A DNA stretch of 64,000 bases from Chaenocephalus aceratus (taxonomy: Eukaryota; Chordata; Actinopteri; Perciformes; Channichthyidae), in the NCBI GenBank assembly GCA_023974075.1, contig CM043793.1, forward strand, positions 9,480,788-9,544,787, written 5' to 3'. This document shows positions 24,841 through 34,545 of this stretch, piece after piece. A program made the position numbers and the translations under genes. Numbering within the stretch: position 1 is the first letter of the stretch; the number at the start of each line of letters is the position of its first letter. The notes below the pieces were generated by a model. The model searched no databases. It saw only the letters and a program-made list of their open reading frames with translations, and was not told where the DNA came from.

Positions 24841-24905
24841 TCATGATGTAACACGTGTGTTTCTATTGGCTAGATCCAACAGATTGTACGTGATAGGCCA
24901 GGTGA
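24841..24905 (+). mobile_element. Family I fragment, copy I5
   Basis: A short internal piece: GATGTAACACGTGTGTTTCT then ATTGGCTAG...CAACAGATTGTACGTGATAGG. No ends. Confidence 0.6.
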
Positions 24906-25429
24906 CTTTTGTGGACATGCTACACATTGTTAGATCGGCTTGATTCTACACATTTCAATCTCTCAGTGTGTAAACCATGGGCCCCAAATCATTCTTAAGA
25001 TACATTTACCAGTATGTTAAAAGAGAGGCCATAAAGTCCAAAAATATGTTTATCCCTATTATTTATGTTCCTCTTGTCAATAAGGGTCGACCAATCTGAA
25101 GAATCAACATATTTCTTTCAAAATTAACCACTCTACTTTTCGGCTTGTCACTGACAGTCCACAATATATTGCTGTTGAGTTCAGGGATTTAAGCAAATAA
25201 AAGTGTGTTCTATTAATTGCAGTTTTACTGAAATGTAACATTTTGTGACTACAAAAAGTTAATGGGAGTTGTTTGGCTTCATGATATGTTAGACGTGAGA
25301 GGTACTAACAGCTCACTGTGGCTGTTACATTGCATTTTAAGAAGCCAGTGGTAGACAGCACTCCGCTTGTTGGCTACTTAAGAATAAAAGCCTCATTATT
25401 TTTGCAGTGGAATGCATTTTCCATCACTG
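24906..25429. other. Unannotated sequence
   Basis: No feature recognised. Confidence 0.5.
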
Positions 25430-26123
25430 CTAGCAGAAGTGCTCTATAATAAAACATCGTTTTTTAATTGTTGATAATATTTTGTATTATTAGTCTGTAT
25501 CAGTTAAAGGTGGGGTAGGTAAGTAACCGACTCGAGATACACTTTTTTTTATATTCCATGGAATGCTCTTAACATTCTGATAGCAATGAATATCTGAAGT
25601 GCTTTGACAAAAAATCCATACAAAAATGTCATCTGTGGAAGCCGTAATACTGTAAAAAGTACCGGCTAAACGGATTGGATTGCCGCCCTGTCTGTCAGCC
25701 TTCCATCTCGTGCACGCACAAATGTATCTCGTGCCCTCATTGGGCGTGCCGTCATTGGGCGTGCATTGCAGCAGTACTTCAATGACTCGCCAGCAACAGG
25801 CGGCCACCTTCACCAGTCTGCTGACGTCATGTGCGCGTTCATGTGTGTTGGAGGAGGCGCTCTGTAAGGAAGTCTGAAGGAAGGGGCGGATTCTTTTCGG
25901 CTGTGTACTTTCAAATTGTAGTGCACTCGAGCCGGTTTCTGAAACTTACTTACCCCACCTTTAAGGTATTAAATAAATGTAGTGAAGTAAACATTCTAAA
26001 ATGTCTTTTTGCATTGTGGGGAAGTAGAAGGATACATAAAATGTATTTACTTAAAATTACAATTATCGCAAAATTGTACTTGATTACAGTTTGAAAGAAT
26101 GCACTAGTTATTGGCCACCACTG
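25430..26123 (-). mobile_element. hAT-like non-autonomous repeat, split by MITE K
   Basis: The right part (AATGTAGTGAAGTAAAC, AATTGTACTTGATTACAG, ending GGCCACCACTG at 26123) matches the end of a fish repeat that on the other strand begins CAGTGGTGG.AAGTAACTA. The left part (TTGTATTATTAGTCTGTATC) is its continuation on the other side of MITE K. Confidence 0.55.
25508..25960 (+). mobile_element. Complete 453-bp TTAA MITE (K)
   Basis: TTAA at 25504-25507 and 25961-25964. Terminal inverted repeats are AGGTGGGGTAGGTAAGT and, at the other end, AGGTGGGGTAAGTAAGT (one mismatch in 17). The interior has the tandem pair TCATTGGGCGTGC. No transposase. TTAA plus an AGG start fits Kolobok or piggyBac-type MITEs. 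Confidence 0.9.
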
Positions 26124-26492
26124 ACTGTCAGTTTTATATTAGTATTGTAGTTTTGCCATACTAATTAATACAACATTTAGCTTGCTAGGTAGCGTGCATT
26201 TTCTCTAACTTCTACATTATAGCTTTAGCCTAAAGTTGTAATTTATTTTAATAGGCATACTGTAACTGTGTTTTAAAATATAAAATGCACCTAAAACAGT
26301 GTCAAATAAAAACTTTAACTTTATTTTATCACGTCACGGAAGTTTAATTCCCAACCAACCATACTTTTGAAAAACGAGAAACCGGCAGATTATTTGTAAT
26401 GCTTTATTGACCAGATAGATTTGTAGTCTCGAGTGTTTCTCTTTTATTCTTCTCAAGCCGTCTCCTCGGAATGTTTGACCTCCTTTAGTGGC
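26124..26492. other. Unannotated sequence
   Basis: 3' flank of the coiled-coil pseudogene; nothing else recognised. Confidence 0.5.
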
Positions 26493-27224
26493 TCAACGTT
26501 TGGCAATCCACGGAGTCTCCTTTATCTTCTCCCCGCTCTCGTCGTTCTGCTCTTCCCTTAGCATGGCGGTTTCTCTCCGGAGGCCCAGACTGACCTTCTC
26601 CTCAGCCTGCATGCCGGTTAGTGGCCTCCTCCAGGGAGCTCCATGGCCTTCTCCGGACTGCAGCTCTGTTTGGTTAGGCTGTTTTCCCTCTCAGCCATCC
26701 GCTCCGTTTCATACCTCAACTTCATCCGATATGAAACTTTCACATGCTCAAGTTCTTGGTGGGCCACTTTGAACTCCCTGAAGTATTTTTCAAGATCCTT
26801 TATCTGCCAACTTCTGATATCATGAACGTCAGTGGCGATGTTGTCCATGGCCTCTGCATCAACGAGCCTCAGATCATTGCCGGTTTCCTTCTCTCTTAAG
26901 GGCTTCTGACGATACAACTGTTCAGTCTCAGTCTGCTTCCGTCAGCTCGTTCAGCTCCCTCAGTGCGTCCTGCAGGTTCCTGGAGTCCTCCTGCCGTCTG
27001 CTGCATTTCTCCTGAAGGAGCTGATGTTTTAAGTCCTCCACTTCTCTCATGAGAGACTCCGTCTGCGTCATCTGCTTCAAGTTCTCCTCCTGACAGATGC
27101 ACTGGATTTGTAGCGGTGCCTTCAGCTCCTCCACCTGCTTTCTAAGAGCATCTTTTTCCAGCTCATACTCTTTCAACTTTCCTGTTAACTTGGAAAGAAC
27201 CAGTTGCTTCCTGCTGTTCTCCAT
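26493..27224 (-). pseudogene. Intronless coiled-coil protein gene, frameshifted (P1)
   Basis: ATG at 27224 in context TTCAAAATGG opens a frame of about 98 codons beginning MENSRKQLVLSKLTGKLK, rich in Glu, Lys, Leu and Gln with heptad spacing (coiled coil). It stops at 26928, while the reading continues in another frame from about 26936 (TETEQLYRQKPLREKETG...EKYFREFKVAHQELEHV) to near 26640, then shifts again into MQAEEKVSLGLRRETAMLRE, ending at the stop 26493-26495. At least two, more likely three, single-base indels are needed, so this is a pseudogene unless the assembly is wrong. It is paralogous to P2, which lies head to head 1.5 kb away. No catalytic motif; family not recognised. Confidence 0.7.
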
Positions 27225-27362
27225 TTTGAACTTGTAGATACCTCCTCCAAGCTCACTGTGAATGTACTTTGTGTTGAGATGGTCTGTTGTAATGACTTGT
27301 TGTTGTCATAACACAGAAGAGTGTTGTCACATCCAGAGTTCCACAGTTTCAAATGTTAACAT
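27225..27362 (-). other. 5' leader of P1, conserved with P2 leader
   Basis: Minus strand reads TTGAAACTGTGGAACTCTGG then GACAACACTCTTCTGTG and TTATGACAAC. The same phrases precede P2 at about 28532-28610. The homology stops abruptly upstream of this point in both copies, marking the edge of the duplicated unit. Confidence 0.75.
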
Positions 27363-27839
27363 TCATTTGAAATAGACCGACCATCATGTTTTTCTTGAAC
27401 AGTTTGTTTCAGGGGAATCCACACAAAGCAGTCAGCGTTGATTTAAATGCAGATGCTTTTATGATTTGTGTCAGAGGTAGGTCAGCATTGGCTTACCTCC
27501 TAAAAAAACTACACTTTTTTTGAAAAACAACCAACTGTCGTCATGCAAACATTGACTCTCATTAGAAAGGCATTTTTAGAATGATTGTCGTTACATGGCA
27601 ACCAGTGGAGACCCCCAGGAAGTCCCTGCAGTGCTCCACCTCCTGGTTCTTCTACGGAAAACAATCAAAGCACAACATTATATATGTTTGTTTATGTGAA
27701 TTGCGACTGTTTTTGATATACACTTTTCTTGTACAAATAAATTATTCATCAAATTAAAAACACTAAAACTACAAGACCTGGTTGACTATAAAACTATTCA
27801 AATTATGTTCAAAGCCGCAAATCTAAAATGAAAGTATTA
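27363..27839. other. Unannotated spacer between the paired genes
   Basis: No gene or repeat end recognised. Confidence 0.5.
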
Positions 27840-28262
27840 TTTAGGAGTCAAATCATTAATGGTTATGAACAGGACCTGTAAAATCCCATTTGTTGTTATT
27901 TCTTGTAATTGTAAAAAGTAATTTCTTTCTGATTGTTTTGTAAAAAAAAAAGAAGAAAAAAAAAGAAGATTAACAAAACAAACATGTCGCTGATGACGAT
28001 GACCTAATGTTTTATAAGAAAAATATATGTTAGAGGGGGTAGGACCAGAAAAGTTTTTTTAAGCTTCTTCTTGCCCCTGTTGAACATGAACAGAGACTAT
28101 CTGAAAATGATTATTATTTTTTTTTTTTGGTTTGTTATTATTTGTTTTTTTGGTACTTTGTTATAATTATTAATCTGAGTGAAAAAAAGAGAATATATAT
28201 ATATTATTGTTATATTTTTTTGTTTGACATGTTCAATAAATTGACTAAACTAACTAAAAAAC
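27840..28262 (+). mobile_element. AT-rich LINE 3' UTR-like segment
   Basis: GTAGGACCAGAAAAGTTTTT, then AGCTTCTTCTTGCCCCTGTT and GAACATGAACAG, followed by T-rich sequence and TTCAATAAATTGACTAAAC. This resembles the 3' end of a fish non-LTR element ('gggtaggac.aataag..cttcttc.t.c.cctttt.gaaca...aataaa'). No ORF is preserved. Confidence 0.45.
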
Positions 28263-28526
28263 TAAACTAAACTCTTAATAAATAAACTCTTGTGCTTGTG
28301 CAGTTATTCTGTACAAGGCATTTTTGAATTATTAGCCTAACTGTGAGGTTGCATGACAACAACAAGAGTTTATTTATTAAGAAAAGTGTACATGTAGGTT
28401 TATTAAGGGTATGAACAAACATCAGTGCTGCAGTACAGATGGTTAGGACAATTACACATCATAAAAAACATCTATTTGTAACCCTAATTGAAATGCTGTC
28501 TGTAATTGTGTACAAACTTTGAAGGA
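28263..28526. other. Unannotated spacer
   Basis: Nothing recognised. Confidence 0.45.
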
Positions 28527-28754
28527 GAAAGTTAATTGAAACTGTGGAACTCTGGAGGTCACAACACTTCTATTCTGTGTGTGTTATGACAACAGCTGGT
28601 CATCACAACACACTTTTGAAACTTTGTATCCAGAGTCAGTTGCCTCCAGAAAAGCTTCCTACACAGCAGCGTGAGAGAAGCAATCCTCGACATCGAGAAA
28701 GACAGAACTGTTCATCAGTGACAGACTGCATCTTGGAGGATCTACAAGCTATCG
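28527..28754 (+). other. 5' leader of P2
   Basis: AATTGAAACTGTGGAACTCT followed by CACAACACTTC and GTTATGACAACAGC aligns with the P1 leader. An upstream ORF (28544-28834) overlaps the P2 start in another frame but shows no coding signal. Confidence 0.65.
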
Positions 28755-29421
28755 ATGGAGAACAGCTGGAATCACGATGTCCCCTCCTGGACCAGAATGA
28801 TGACACAGTGTCAGATGGAAAGGGATGCTTTTAAAAAGCAGGTGAAGAAGCTGACTGAAAGGCTGCAAGGCGCTGAAATCTACTGCGGCCGCCAGGACGC
28901 AAAGGTGAAGCAGCTCACCACTGAAAAGGAGAAACGGATGATCCAAACAGAGGCCCTCCAGGGGGAAGTGGAGCGCCTGAAGGATCATATAGGAACGAGC
29001 AGCAGGCAGCAGGAGGAACGCGGCATCATGCAGAATCAAATGAGGCTGCTGAGTGAACTGTTGGGAAGGGCAAGTGCCATAAACATCAGTGAGCACGAAC
29101 TTAGGCTGAAGATCTGGGAGGAACTGGAAAGGACTAAAGAACAGCTGGCTCGCCAGGAAATAATAAAAAAGGTTCCGAAACAAAGAAAAGGTCACACGCC
29201 GAAAACTGAAGAGGCTGCAGAGGCTCAGTGGCGCAAAGACCATCGACAACTGGAAGGATACCACCAATGTCCATCGTTTTGTCAAAAGGAAGGAAATGTA
29301 GGATGTCCAAAAAGATTTTGAGGAGCTCAAAATGGCCGACATATTCAGCCAAGAGAAGCCCCAGGCTGAGAAACTTAAATATGAAGCTCTTCAGCAAGAA
29401 ATGACCTTGAGAAGCAAATAA
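28755..29421 (+). pseudogene. Intronless coiled-coil protein gene, paralogue of P1 (P2)
   Basis: Starts MENSWNHDVPSWTRMM, then MERDAFKKQVKKLTERLQGA, IQTEALQGEVERLKDHIG, LRLKIWEELERTKEQLARQE. Glu, Lys, Leu and Gln heptads indicate a coiled coil over most of its length. From about 29165 the coding character moves to another frame (RRKLKRLQRLSGAKTIDNWK...), which has an in-frame TAG near 29297 and resumes as ADIFSQEKPQAEKLKYEA to a TAA at 29419. One frameshift and one nonsense codon make it a likely pseudogene. Residues 20-100 align with P1 (E-x-D-A-x-K-Q-V...Q-T-E-x-L...E-V-E-x-L-K). No known family identified. Confidence 0.65.
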
Positions 29422-29422
29422 A
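29417..29422 (+). promoter_or_regulatory. Poly(A) signal overlapping the P2 stop codon
   Basis: AATAAA overlaps the terminal Lys and TAA stop codons of the P2 reading frame. A TTGT/GT-rich segment follows at about 29440-29460, consistent with a cleavage region. Confidence 0.45.
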
Positions 29423-30394
29423 GTATCAGCAAATGTAGTCATTTTGCCTTGTTTTGTTGTATTTGAGCAGCATCACTGATTTGGTAACAACACATTCCAC
29501 TTGTGTTGGGTTACACTTGTTTTTAAAGAATCTAATAATAAAAATACATCTTTTAAATCAATCAGTTTGCTAATCTTCATTTGTTTTAATGAAATATAAA
29601 ATATAAATGAATTAAATTAAAGAGTTTGGACTTGAACAGGTTCACATATGTAAACCAGTAAAGTTATTTAGGTTTTTATAAATTAAACACCATTTTCCAT
29701 GGTTTTAATTATCAGCAGACATTCAATACATTTAGATTCAGTAATTATGTCTTTAAAAAAACAAACAAGGTTTATAGGAAATGATGCAAGTTATTGATGC
29801 TTAGTGATACTGCTAGTACTGTGTTCAACTGGCAAAACACTGGGGCTTTTATTTAGAAACTGCCACTGTTAGACGAAAAGTTCCAGGCAACTTAATAAAT
29901 ATAAATAAAATAAACTTATTCTCATTTTTTGATTAATAACCTAACAGTTAAAAAGACCAATTTGTTTACATTTAAGTGTTTCATTCTGCCGCAACATGCA
30001 GCAACCTTCTATTAAGTTTTCTGTGGAAGAAAAATGAAAGGTCAACAAACATTCTTAACCTTAATCTGAAGAGATTGGCTTGTTTTTCATAGATATTGTG
30101 CCATGAACACTTTATAAGGGCATGTGCTGTGCTGTGTGCAAATACTCTAAACTATTGGAGACATACTATCTCCATGTTTCTGTCCCCGCTAGTTCTGTTT
30201 CGGTTCATGCGAGTGCTGCAGCACAAATGCTCTCATTGGTTGAGACATGGATGCCGCCCATCCTTAGCCAATACTGATAAACATCCCGCCCCTCCTGGTA
30301 TGTCTGTATGTGTATTCAGAGCCAGTGAGCAATATTTCTGTATATATTGATAACTCATGTAGTTTTATTCTGTATTAGGACATGACAGAATGTC
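29423..30394. other. Unannotated AT-rich sequence
   Basis: No gene recognised. Ends at the TTA target of the nested transposon cluster. Confidence 0.5.
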
Positions 30395-30468
30395 TTATGC
30401 TGCGTTCACTCCGGACGCGATGCGAATATTCGCTTCACTATAATCGCTCTTATCGCATCGCTCTAAAC

Positions 30469-30765
30469 CAGGGGTCACCAACCTTTTTTAGGGTGAGAGC
30501 TACTTTCAAAAAATAAAACAAGTTGTGAGCTACTTTTACTCCTCTTTTTTTTGTTTTTTGCAGTGTATATATTTAGCACATTTTAACATTATTATATGCT
30601 GACCTTTAACCTTTGTGTGCTGTTTGGGTCTGTGGGAAAGCTCTGCCCCTCATGTGCAGTATAGGCTGTTCAATGGGGCTGAGGTGTTGTGTAGATTCTG
30701 CCAGAAGGAAAATCAGCGGGGAGGTGCCACATTGCTTTGTGCTTTTTTTGTTTCTTTTGCGGATC
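30469..30765 (+). mobile_element. hAT-Charlie-like repeat fragment
   Basis: Begins CAGGGGTCACCAACCTTTTT then GTGAGAGCTAC, the standard start of a widespread hAT-type non-autonomous repeat. It ends near GCGGATCGACCA (30758-30769), resembling the other end without its terminal bases. Confidence 0.6.
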
Positions 30766-30943
30766 GACCAGGCTAAGCTAACGTTGTATATGCTCCGTCC
30801 ACACTCATAACAACGGCCTACAGACATAAATAAACCATGCAGCGACTGTGTTCCCCATGACACAGACAGTCTGTGGTTTGTACTTGTTTAACTTTTGTCT
30901 AGTTTCTGAACAGAAATGAGGAGCTGTGAGCTCTGAGGGCTAA
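30766..30943 (+). mobile_element. DNA transposon fragment D3, left part
   Basis: Shares GGCTAAGCTAACG, ACAACGGCCTACAGACATAA and TTTGTCTAGTTTCTGAACAG with D1. It continues at 34501 after element C (AACAGCTAACGGCTGATG). D1 shows the uninterrupted sequence. Confidence 0.75.
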
Positions 30944-32799
30944 CGGTACGTCCACACAGCAGCTTTTCAAAAATCTTGAAAATCTTGGAGCTGGGCGTGT
31001 CTGACAGCTTGGGGATTTTTTGCGAGCAATGCGACCAACAACCAATCACATGAATCTCCCGCCCCCGACATACAAAGCAAAAAACCCCGGGGATTTTATG
31101 CGACCAATATATATATATTAGAGCCGGGACTCGATTAAAAAAATTAATCTAATTAATTAGAGGCTTTGTAATTAATTAATCGAAATTAATCGCATTTTTA
31201 ATCAAATATACATATTTGACCTGAGAACAGTGAGAAGCAATTTTCACATAGATTTTACTCCAAGTGGTCTACAGTCCAAGTGCATGACATTAAGGATGTT
31301 GGGAGATGGCCCTGTGGGCCATCTAAGCTAATTTACAGATGGCCCTGAGCCCAATAGAGATTGCCCTGAAAAATGCACGCGGACGAAATGGCACGAAGGG
31401 TTTGGGGGGCCTCCGTCCCCCTAGAAAATTTTGATTTTTGCAGGTCTTAGATGCTGTCTGGTGCATTCTCTAGACTGAATTATAAGATGAACCACCACAA
31501 TATTATATTGTACAATTTCAAGTTTATTCTTCATTTCACTCGTTTGTTTGTTCTTGTTTGTGTTTGCTCGCTTGCATGCCCTGCATAGCTATAAGAAATA
31601 CTTAAGTTGTTGGTCAAAACACTTTCCATCTGATGAAGGCAAATGCCTTCCCAGATGGAAAAAAGTAGAAAACATTACATTCAGTTATAACTGCCAAAAC
31701 AAACATTATTTACACTATTATGGCCCCTGTTAAAAATGTTTGTAATGTTAACTACTGTAAGTTGGTCGAACGAATGCCTCCTCATCCGGAAGCTGACCCG
31801 AGCAGCAGTCGAGAGGAGCCGAGCGCATCTGGGAAGCACACGTCAGAGTTCCCGTTAGCCGGCAAATCTAAATATCTTCGGTCAAAATAATTTCCCTTTA
31901 GAGCAATACCGCTTCAGTTGCGCCACTTATGTGACAGACAAGAAGAGTATGTGACAGACAAGAATAGTCAACTCTAATGTCTAACACTTAATGTGGAGAA
32001 AGAGATGTCCTGGATGGGTTGATTGTGTGTTGATCTGTTGGTAATGCCTCGGGGTTCCGGTGGGCATGTAAACAAATGCATAATGCTGCGCTATACTTTG
32101 TGGCCTCATCCAGTTGCATAGCGACACTTATTGCTTAGGTGTCTTGTAATTAGCAGGTAGTCATATCATTAGCTAGAACTAGCTGGATCTGATCGATATG
32201 GACATAAACGCGAGTGAAGTCTAATCTGACGGGAGAGAGAGATCAGCTGCTGCTGGCGAGTCGAGACTCGACACGCAGCTCTGCATAACCACATGCAGCG
32301 GTGAGCGGAACAAAACACACACTTCATGTTAGAATATCACACGTAGCTATTTTAATTACCTCTCAAACTACCTAAACTAGTTATAGATATGTTTAGTTTT
32401 ACTGTCGGGTCACTCATTACTGGATCCGCGAGCTGCGAAACTCATCCAGTGAGAAACGTTCCGCTGTGCAAAAATAAGTGCGATTAAAGTGCGATTAAAA
32501 TGCGTTAATTTTTTTAACGCGTTAATTTTTGTGTAATTAATTAATCTTAATTAAAGGAATGGTATGCTCATGACACTCATTTTTAAATAATTATCATCCG
32601 ATAAAACAGACCAGTCTCTGCCAGTCTTTTTTTTTTTTTTTTATCCGACGACATTATCAGTGATTTTAAACTGATTATATACCGAAATAACATCAACACT
32701 GTGGGCACCGCCATTTTCCGGACGTGACGTAAACCATGCGTTTGGTTTTCGAAGACACGTTGATCTCCATGTAATTTACTGTAGTTTCTCTCTTCAAAT

Positions 32800-33177
32800 A
32801 TGCCTCACTGTATCGCGAAATATTGCCACAATTCTGATAGGAACAAGTCAAGGAATGCTCGGTTCCATCTGTTGCCAAAAGGTAAGCGTAAGAAGTACAT
32901 TCGGAGGCAGTGGCTAGCGAAATGTGGCCGGCCCGAACCGAGAGATTCACAGGCTCATGTATGCAGCGAACATTTCAAATTTCCGGACGACTACTCTGAG
33001 AGTATGATAAAACATAACATGGGATTTATGGAACAACCATTACTCAATGGAGATGCAGTACCATCGGTCTTTCTGGTGTCATCACCGACCAGGACACCAG
33101 TTCGGCCAGTTGAGAAATCGCCCTCTGCAAGTGTGAAGCGACGGAGGAGCAGAAGTAGTGCTCGGAGTAAGAATAAG
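32800..33177 (+). CDS. THAP zinc-finger exon (126 codons), transposon-derived
   Basis: ATG at 32800 opens a frame with a complete THAP C2CH module: MPHCIAKYC supplies Cys4 and Cys9, FHLLP at 22-26, Trp38, then HVCSEHF with Cys55 and His58. An AVPSVF box (86-91) corresponds to the conserved AVPTIF motif that closes THAP domains. A Ser/Arg/Lys-rich linker follows (about 105-126), a possible nuclear localisation signal. At 33178 AAG/GTATGT is a strong phase-0 splice donor; without splicing the frame stops at 33222. THAP domains bind DNA; in transposases they recognise the element ends. No matching downstream exon is present in element B. All key residues are intact, so the exon itself may be recent or captured. 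Confidence 0.85.
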
Positions 33178-33180
33178 GTA

Positions 33181-33440
33181 TGTTATAGCGCATTTCCATT
33201 GCAGCGGCTAGCCCCGTTTTAACGTCCTTTAGCGTCCAGGCCAGGACAGTTTTTGGTGGCCTTTCCATATAGCGTAGTACCGGCTAGTGTGTATTTCCCC
33301 CCAGTTTTTTCCGGCCCCATAACATCGTGATTCTATGGCCAGGGACAATGAAGCAGAGTATGCTAAACTAGAGAGGGAATCGCTAGCAAGGGTGGTACTA
33401 CATGCATACATATAGTATCTTATATCATCTTCCCATTATA
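33181..33440 (+). mobile_element. MITE fragment inside B (GCGCATTTCCATTGC end)
   Basis: TTA then TAGCGCATTTCCATTGCAGC matches the terminus at the end of D1 (TTATGGCGCATTTCCACTGC). It begins immediately after the THAP splice donor and has probably replaced part of element B's intron. The other end is unclear. Confidence 0.45.
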
Positions 33441-33660
33441 CACACATGCATTTCCAAACATTTGGACTACCTATGTTGCAAATGTATTATCTTTTCAATT
33501 TACACACGGCATCTATTGCACGTCTGTCCGTCCTGGGAGAGGGATCCCTCCTCTGTTGCTCTCCCTGAGGTTTCTCCCATGTTCCCTTTAAACTGTGGGT
33601 TTTCTCCGGAAGTTTTTCCTTGTACGATGTGAGGGTCTGAGGACAGAGGGTGTCGTATTG
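33441..33660 (+). mobile_element. Retroelement 3' UTR fragment inside B
   Basis: GTCCGTCCTGGGAGAGGGAT, CCTCCTCTGTTGCTCTCCCT, GAGGTTTCTCCCATG, and GATGTGAGGGTCTGAGGACA form a phrase common in fish LINE or SINE 3' regions. The downstream tail is missing. It interrupts the minus-strand ORF next to it. Confidence 0.6.
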
Positions 33661-33759
33661 TCATACTGATAGGTATGGCTGAATTCCCCCATCCAATCTC
33701 TTCACATTGGTCAAAACTTCTTCCTCTGCTGACGAGTCCGAACTCAAATACTCCGCCAT
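33661..33759 (-). pseudogene. Start of acidic ORF (M-A-E-Y ... G-I-Q-P-Y) in element B
   Basis: Minus-strand ATG at 33759, in the favourable context AAACATGGCG, encodes MAEYLSSDSSAEEEVLT, then NVKRLDGGIQPY, after which the frame runs into the retroelement fragment and stops at 33661-33663. An acidic Ser/Asp/Glu N-terminus followed by G-I-x-P-Y resembles the start of a group of repeated fish proteins with a PYxFEP-type motif, often annotated by similarity to the P2X7 receptor C-terminus. That resemblance is from memory and tentative. Its position at the right end of B, convergent with the THAP exon, suggests the intact element has two genes. Confidence 0.45.
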
Positions 33760-34293
33760 GTTTCCGTGTGTTGACAAAGTGAACGCATGGATGACGTCAC
33801 GACCATCACGTGACTACTGAAAATGGCAAAAATGGCGGCGGCCAGACGGAATATACAGGTTTTGATAAAAAAGAGCTATAAAATCATTATTTACCGGGGA
33901 ATATCTTTGATTTCTTCAGGGTATGGTTTAAACATAATGTTTCACTAAATACTGAAGTTTTGATTAATTATCTAATGAGTGGACCATTCCTTTAACGCGT
34001 TAAAGTCCCGGCCCTAATATATATATATAAACTCCCCAAACAGCCGAAAACCTACCAGTTTCACCCACTGTCTCTGCCACCTCCCTCCATGCCTGGTTCC
34101 TCCGGTTTGTATCCCGTTAATAGTTCTGGTCGTAAAGAACCGGGTGATTTGCTACCGTAATTTCTCGTTTGGAATATGAGGAAATGAACTGCGGTCTGGT
34201 TCTCCCTGCTTACACGCGGTTTGATTGGCTAGCGCTTCTACTGTCAGATTTGCATAAACAGTGTTTGATTGGCTGGCGCTTCCAGCTCAGCTT

Positions 34294-34343
34294 CAAAAGT
34301 TGAACATTGTTCAACTTTTGAAAGTTGAACATTGTTCAACTTT
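34294..34343. repeat. Two adjacent near-perfect palindromes
   Basis: AAAAGTTGAACATTGTTCAA at 34295, mirrored by CTTTTG, is followed at once by a second copy (34321-34343). Each can form a hairpin with an 11-13 bp stem. They lie inside element C, 3' of the hAT insertion. Confidence 0.8.
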
Positions 34344-34500
34344 TGAATCCTGGAGATCCTGGACATCCTGGAAATCTTCGCTTCGCTCCCCCACAATGCA
34401 GTTCGGCGAAAAGCGAGGCAAAGTGACGTCATCCCCATTCAAAGTCAATGAGCAGAGAAGCGGTGGAAGTTTCTTCTGAAGCTGCTGTGTGGACGTACCG

Positions 34501-34545
34501 TAACAGCTAACGGCTGATGTTTTCTGGTTGAACGTCAGTGACGGC
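34501..34545 (+). mobile_element. D3, right part after element C
   Basis: TAACAGCTAACGGCTGATGT continues the D sequence interrupted at 30943. Confidence 0.7.

Larger units (their letters stand above)
32555..33991 (+). mobile_element. TTAA element B, Kolobok-like, carrying a THAP exon
   Basis: TTAA at 32551-32554 and 33992-33995. Left terminus AGGAATGGTATGCTCATG; right terminus, reverse complemented, AGGAATGGTCCACTCATT. At 1437 bp it is much longer than the MITEs here and carries an intact THAP-domain exon on + and the first codons of an acidic ORF on -. TTAA target sites with THAP-containing transposases are a known combination for the Kolobok superfamily; piggyBac also uses TTAA but lacks THAP. 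The catalytic part of a transposase is missing, replaced by retroelement and MITE fragments, so this copy is defective. Confidence 0.75.
31119..34016. mobile_element. hAT-like element A, nested in C
   Basis: Left end TAGAGCCGGGACTCGATTAA and right end, reverse complemented, TAGGGCCGGGACTTTAACGC; both fit the hAT terminal pattern YARNG. The flanks are ATATATAT at 31111-31118 and 34017-34024, compatible with an 8-bp duplication, although the site is low-complexity. The interior includes degenerate repeats (GATGGCCCTGTGGGCCATCT) and, at 32490-32550, TTAACGCGTTAA-type sequence. Interrupted by element B. Confidence 0.7.
30944..34500. mobile_element. TAA-flanked transposon C with 22-bp perfect TIRs
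   Basis: TAA at 30941-30943 and 34501-34503. The first 22 bp (starting CGGTACGTCCACACAGCAGC) are the exact reverse complement of the last 22 bp. Copy D1 at about 13104 (GTGCTAACAGCTAACGG) gives the empty site, confirming a TAA duplication. Own sequence is about 30944-31110 and 34025-34500; no transposase seen. PIF/Harbinger-like by TSD. Confidence 0.85.

Noticed and set aside
28749..29342. 197-codon minus-strand ORF opposite P2
   Set aside because: Shadow of the P2 coiled-coil frame; hydrophobic composition is the antisense of Glu/Lys-rich codons, and P2 has a paralogue with the same frame.
32551..33995. piggyBac assignment for element B from its TTAA target alone
   Set aside because: The THAP domain is not a piggyBac feature; TTAA plus THAP fits Kolobok better, though the catalytic domain is missing.
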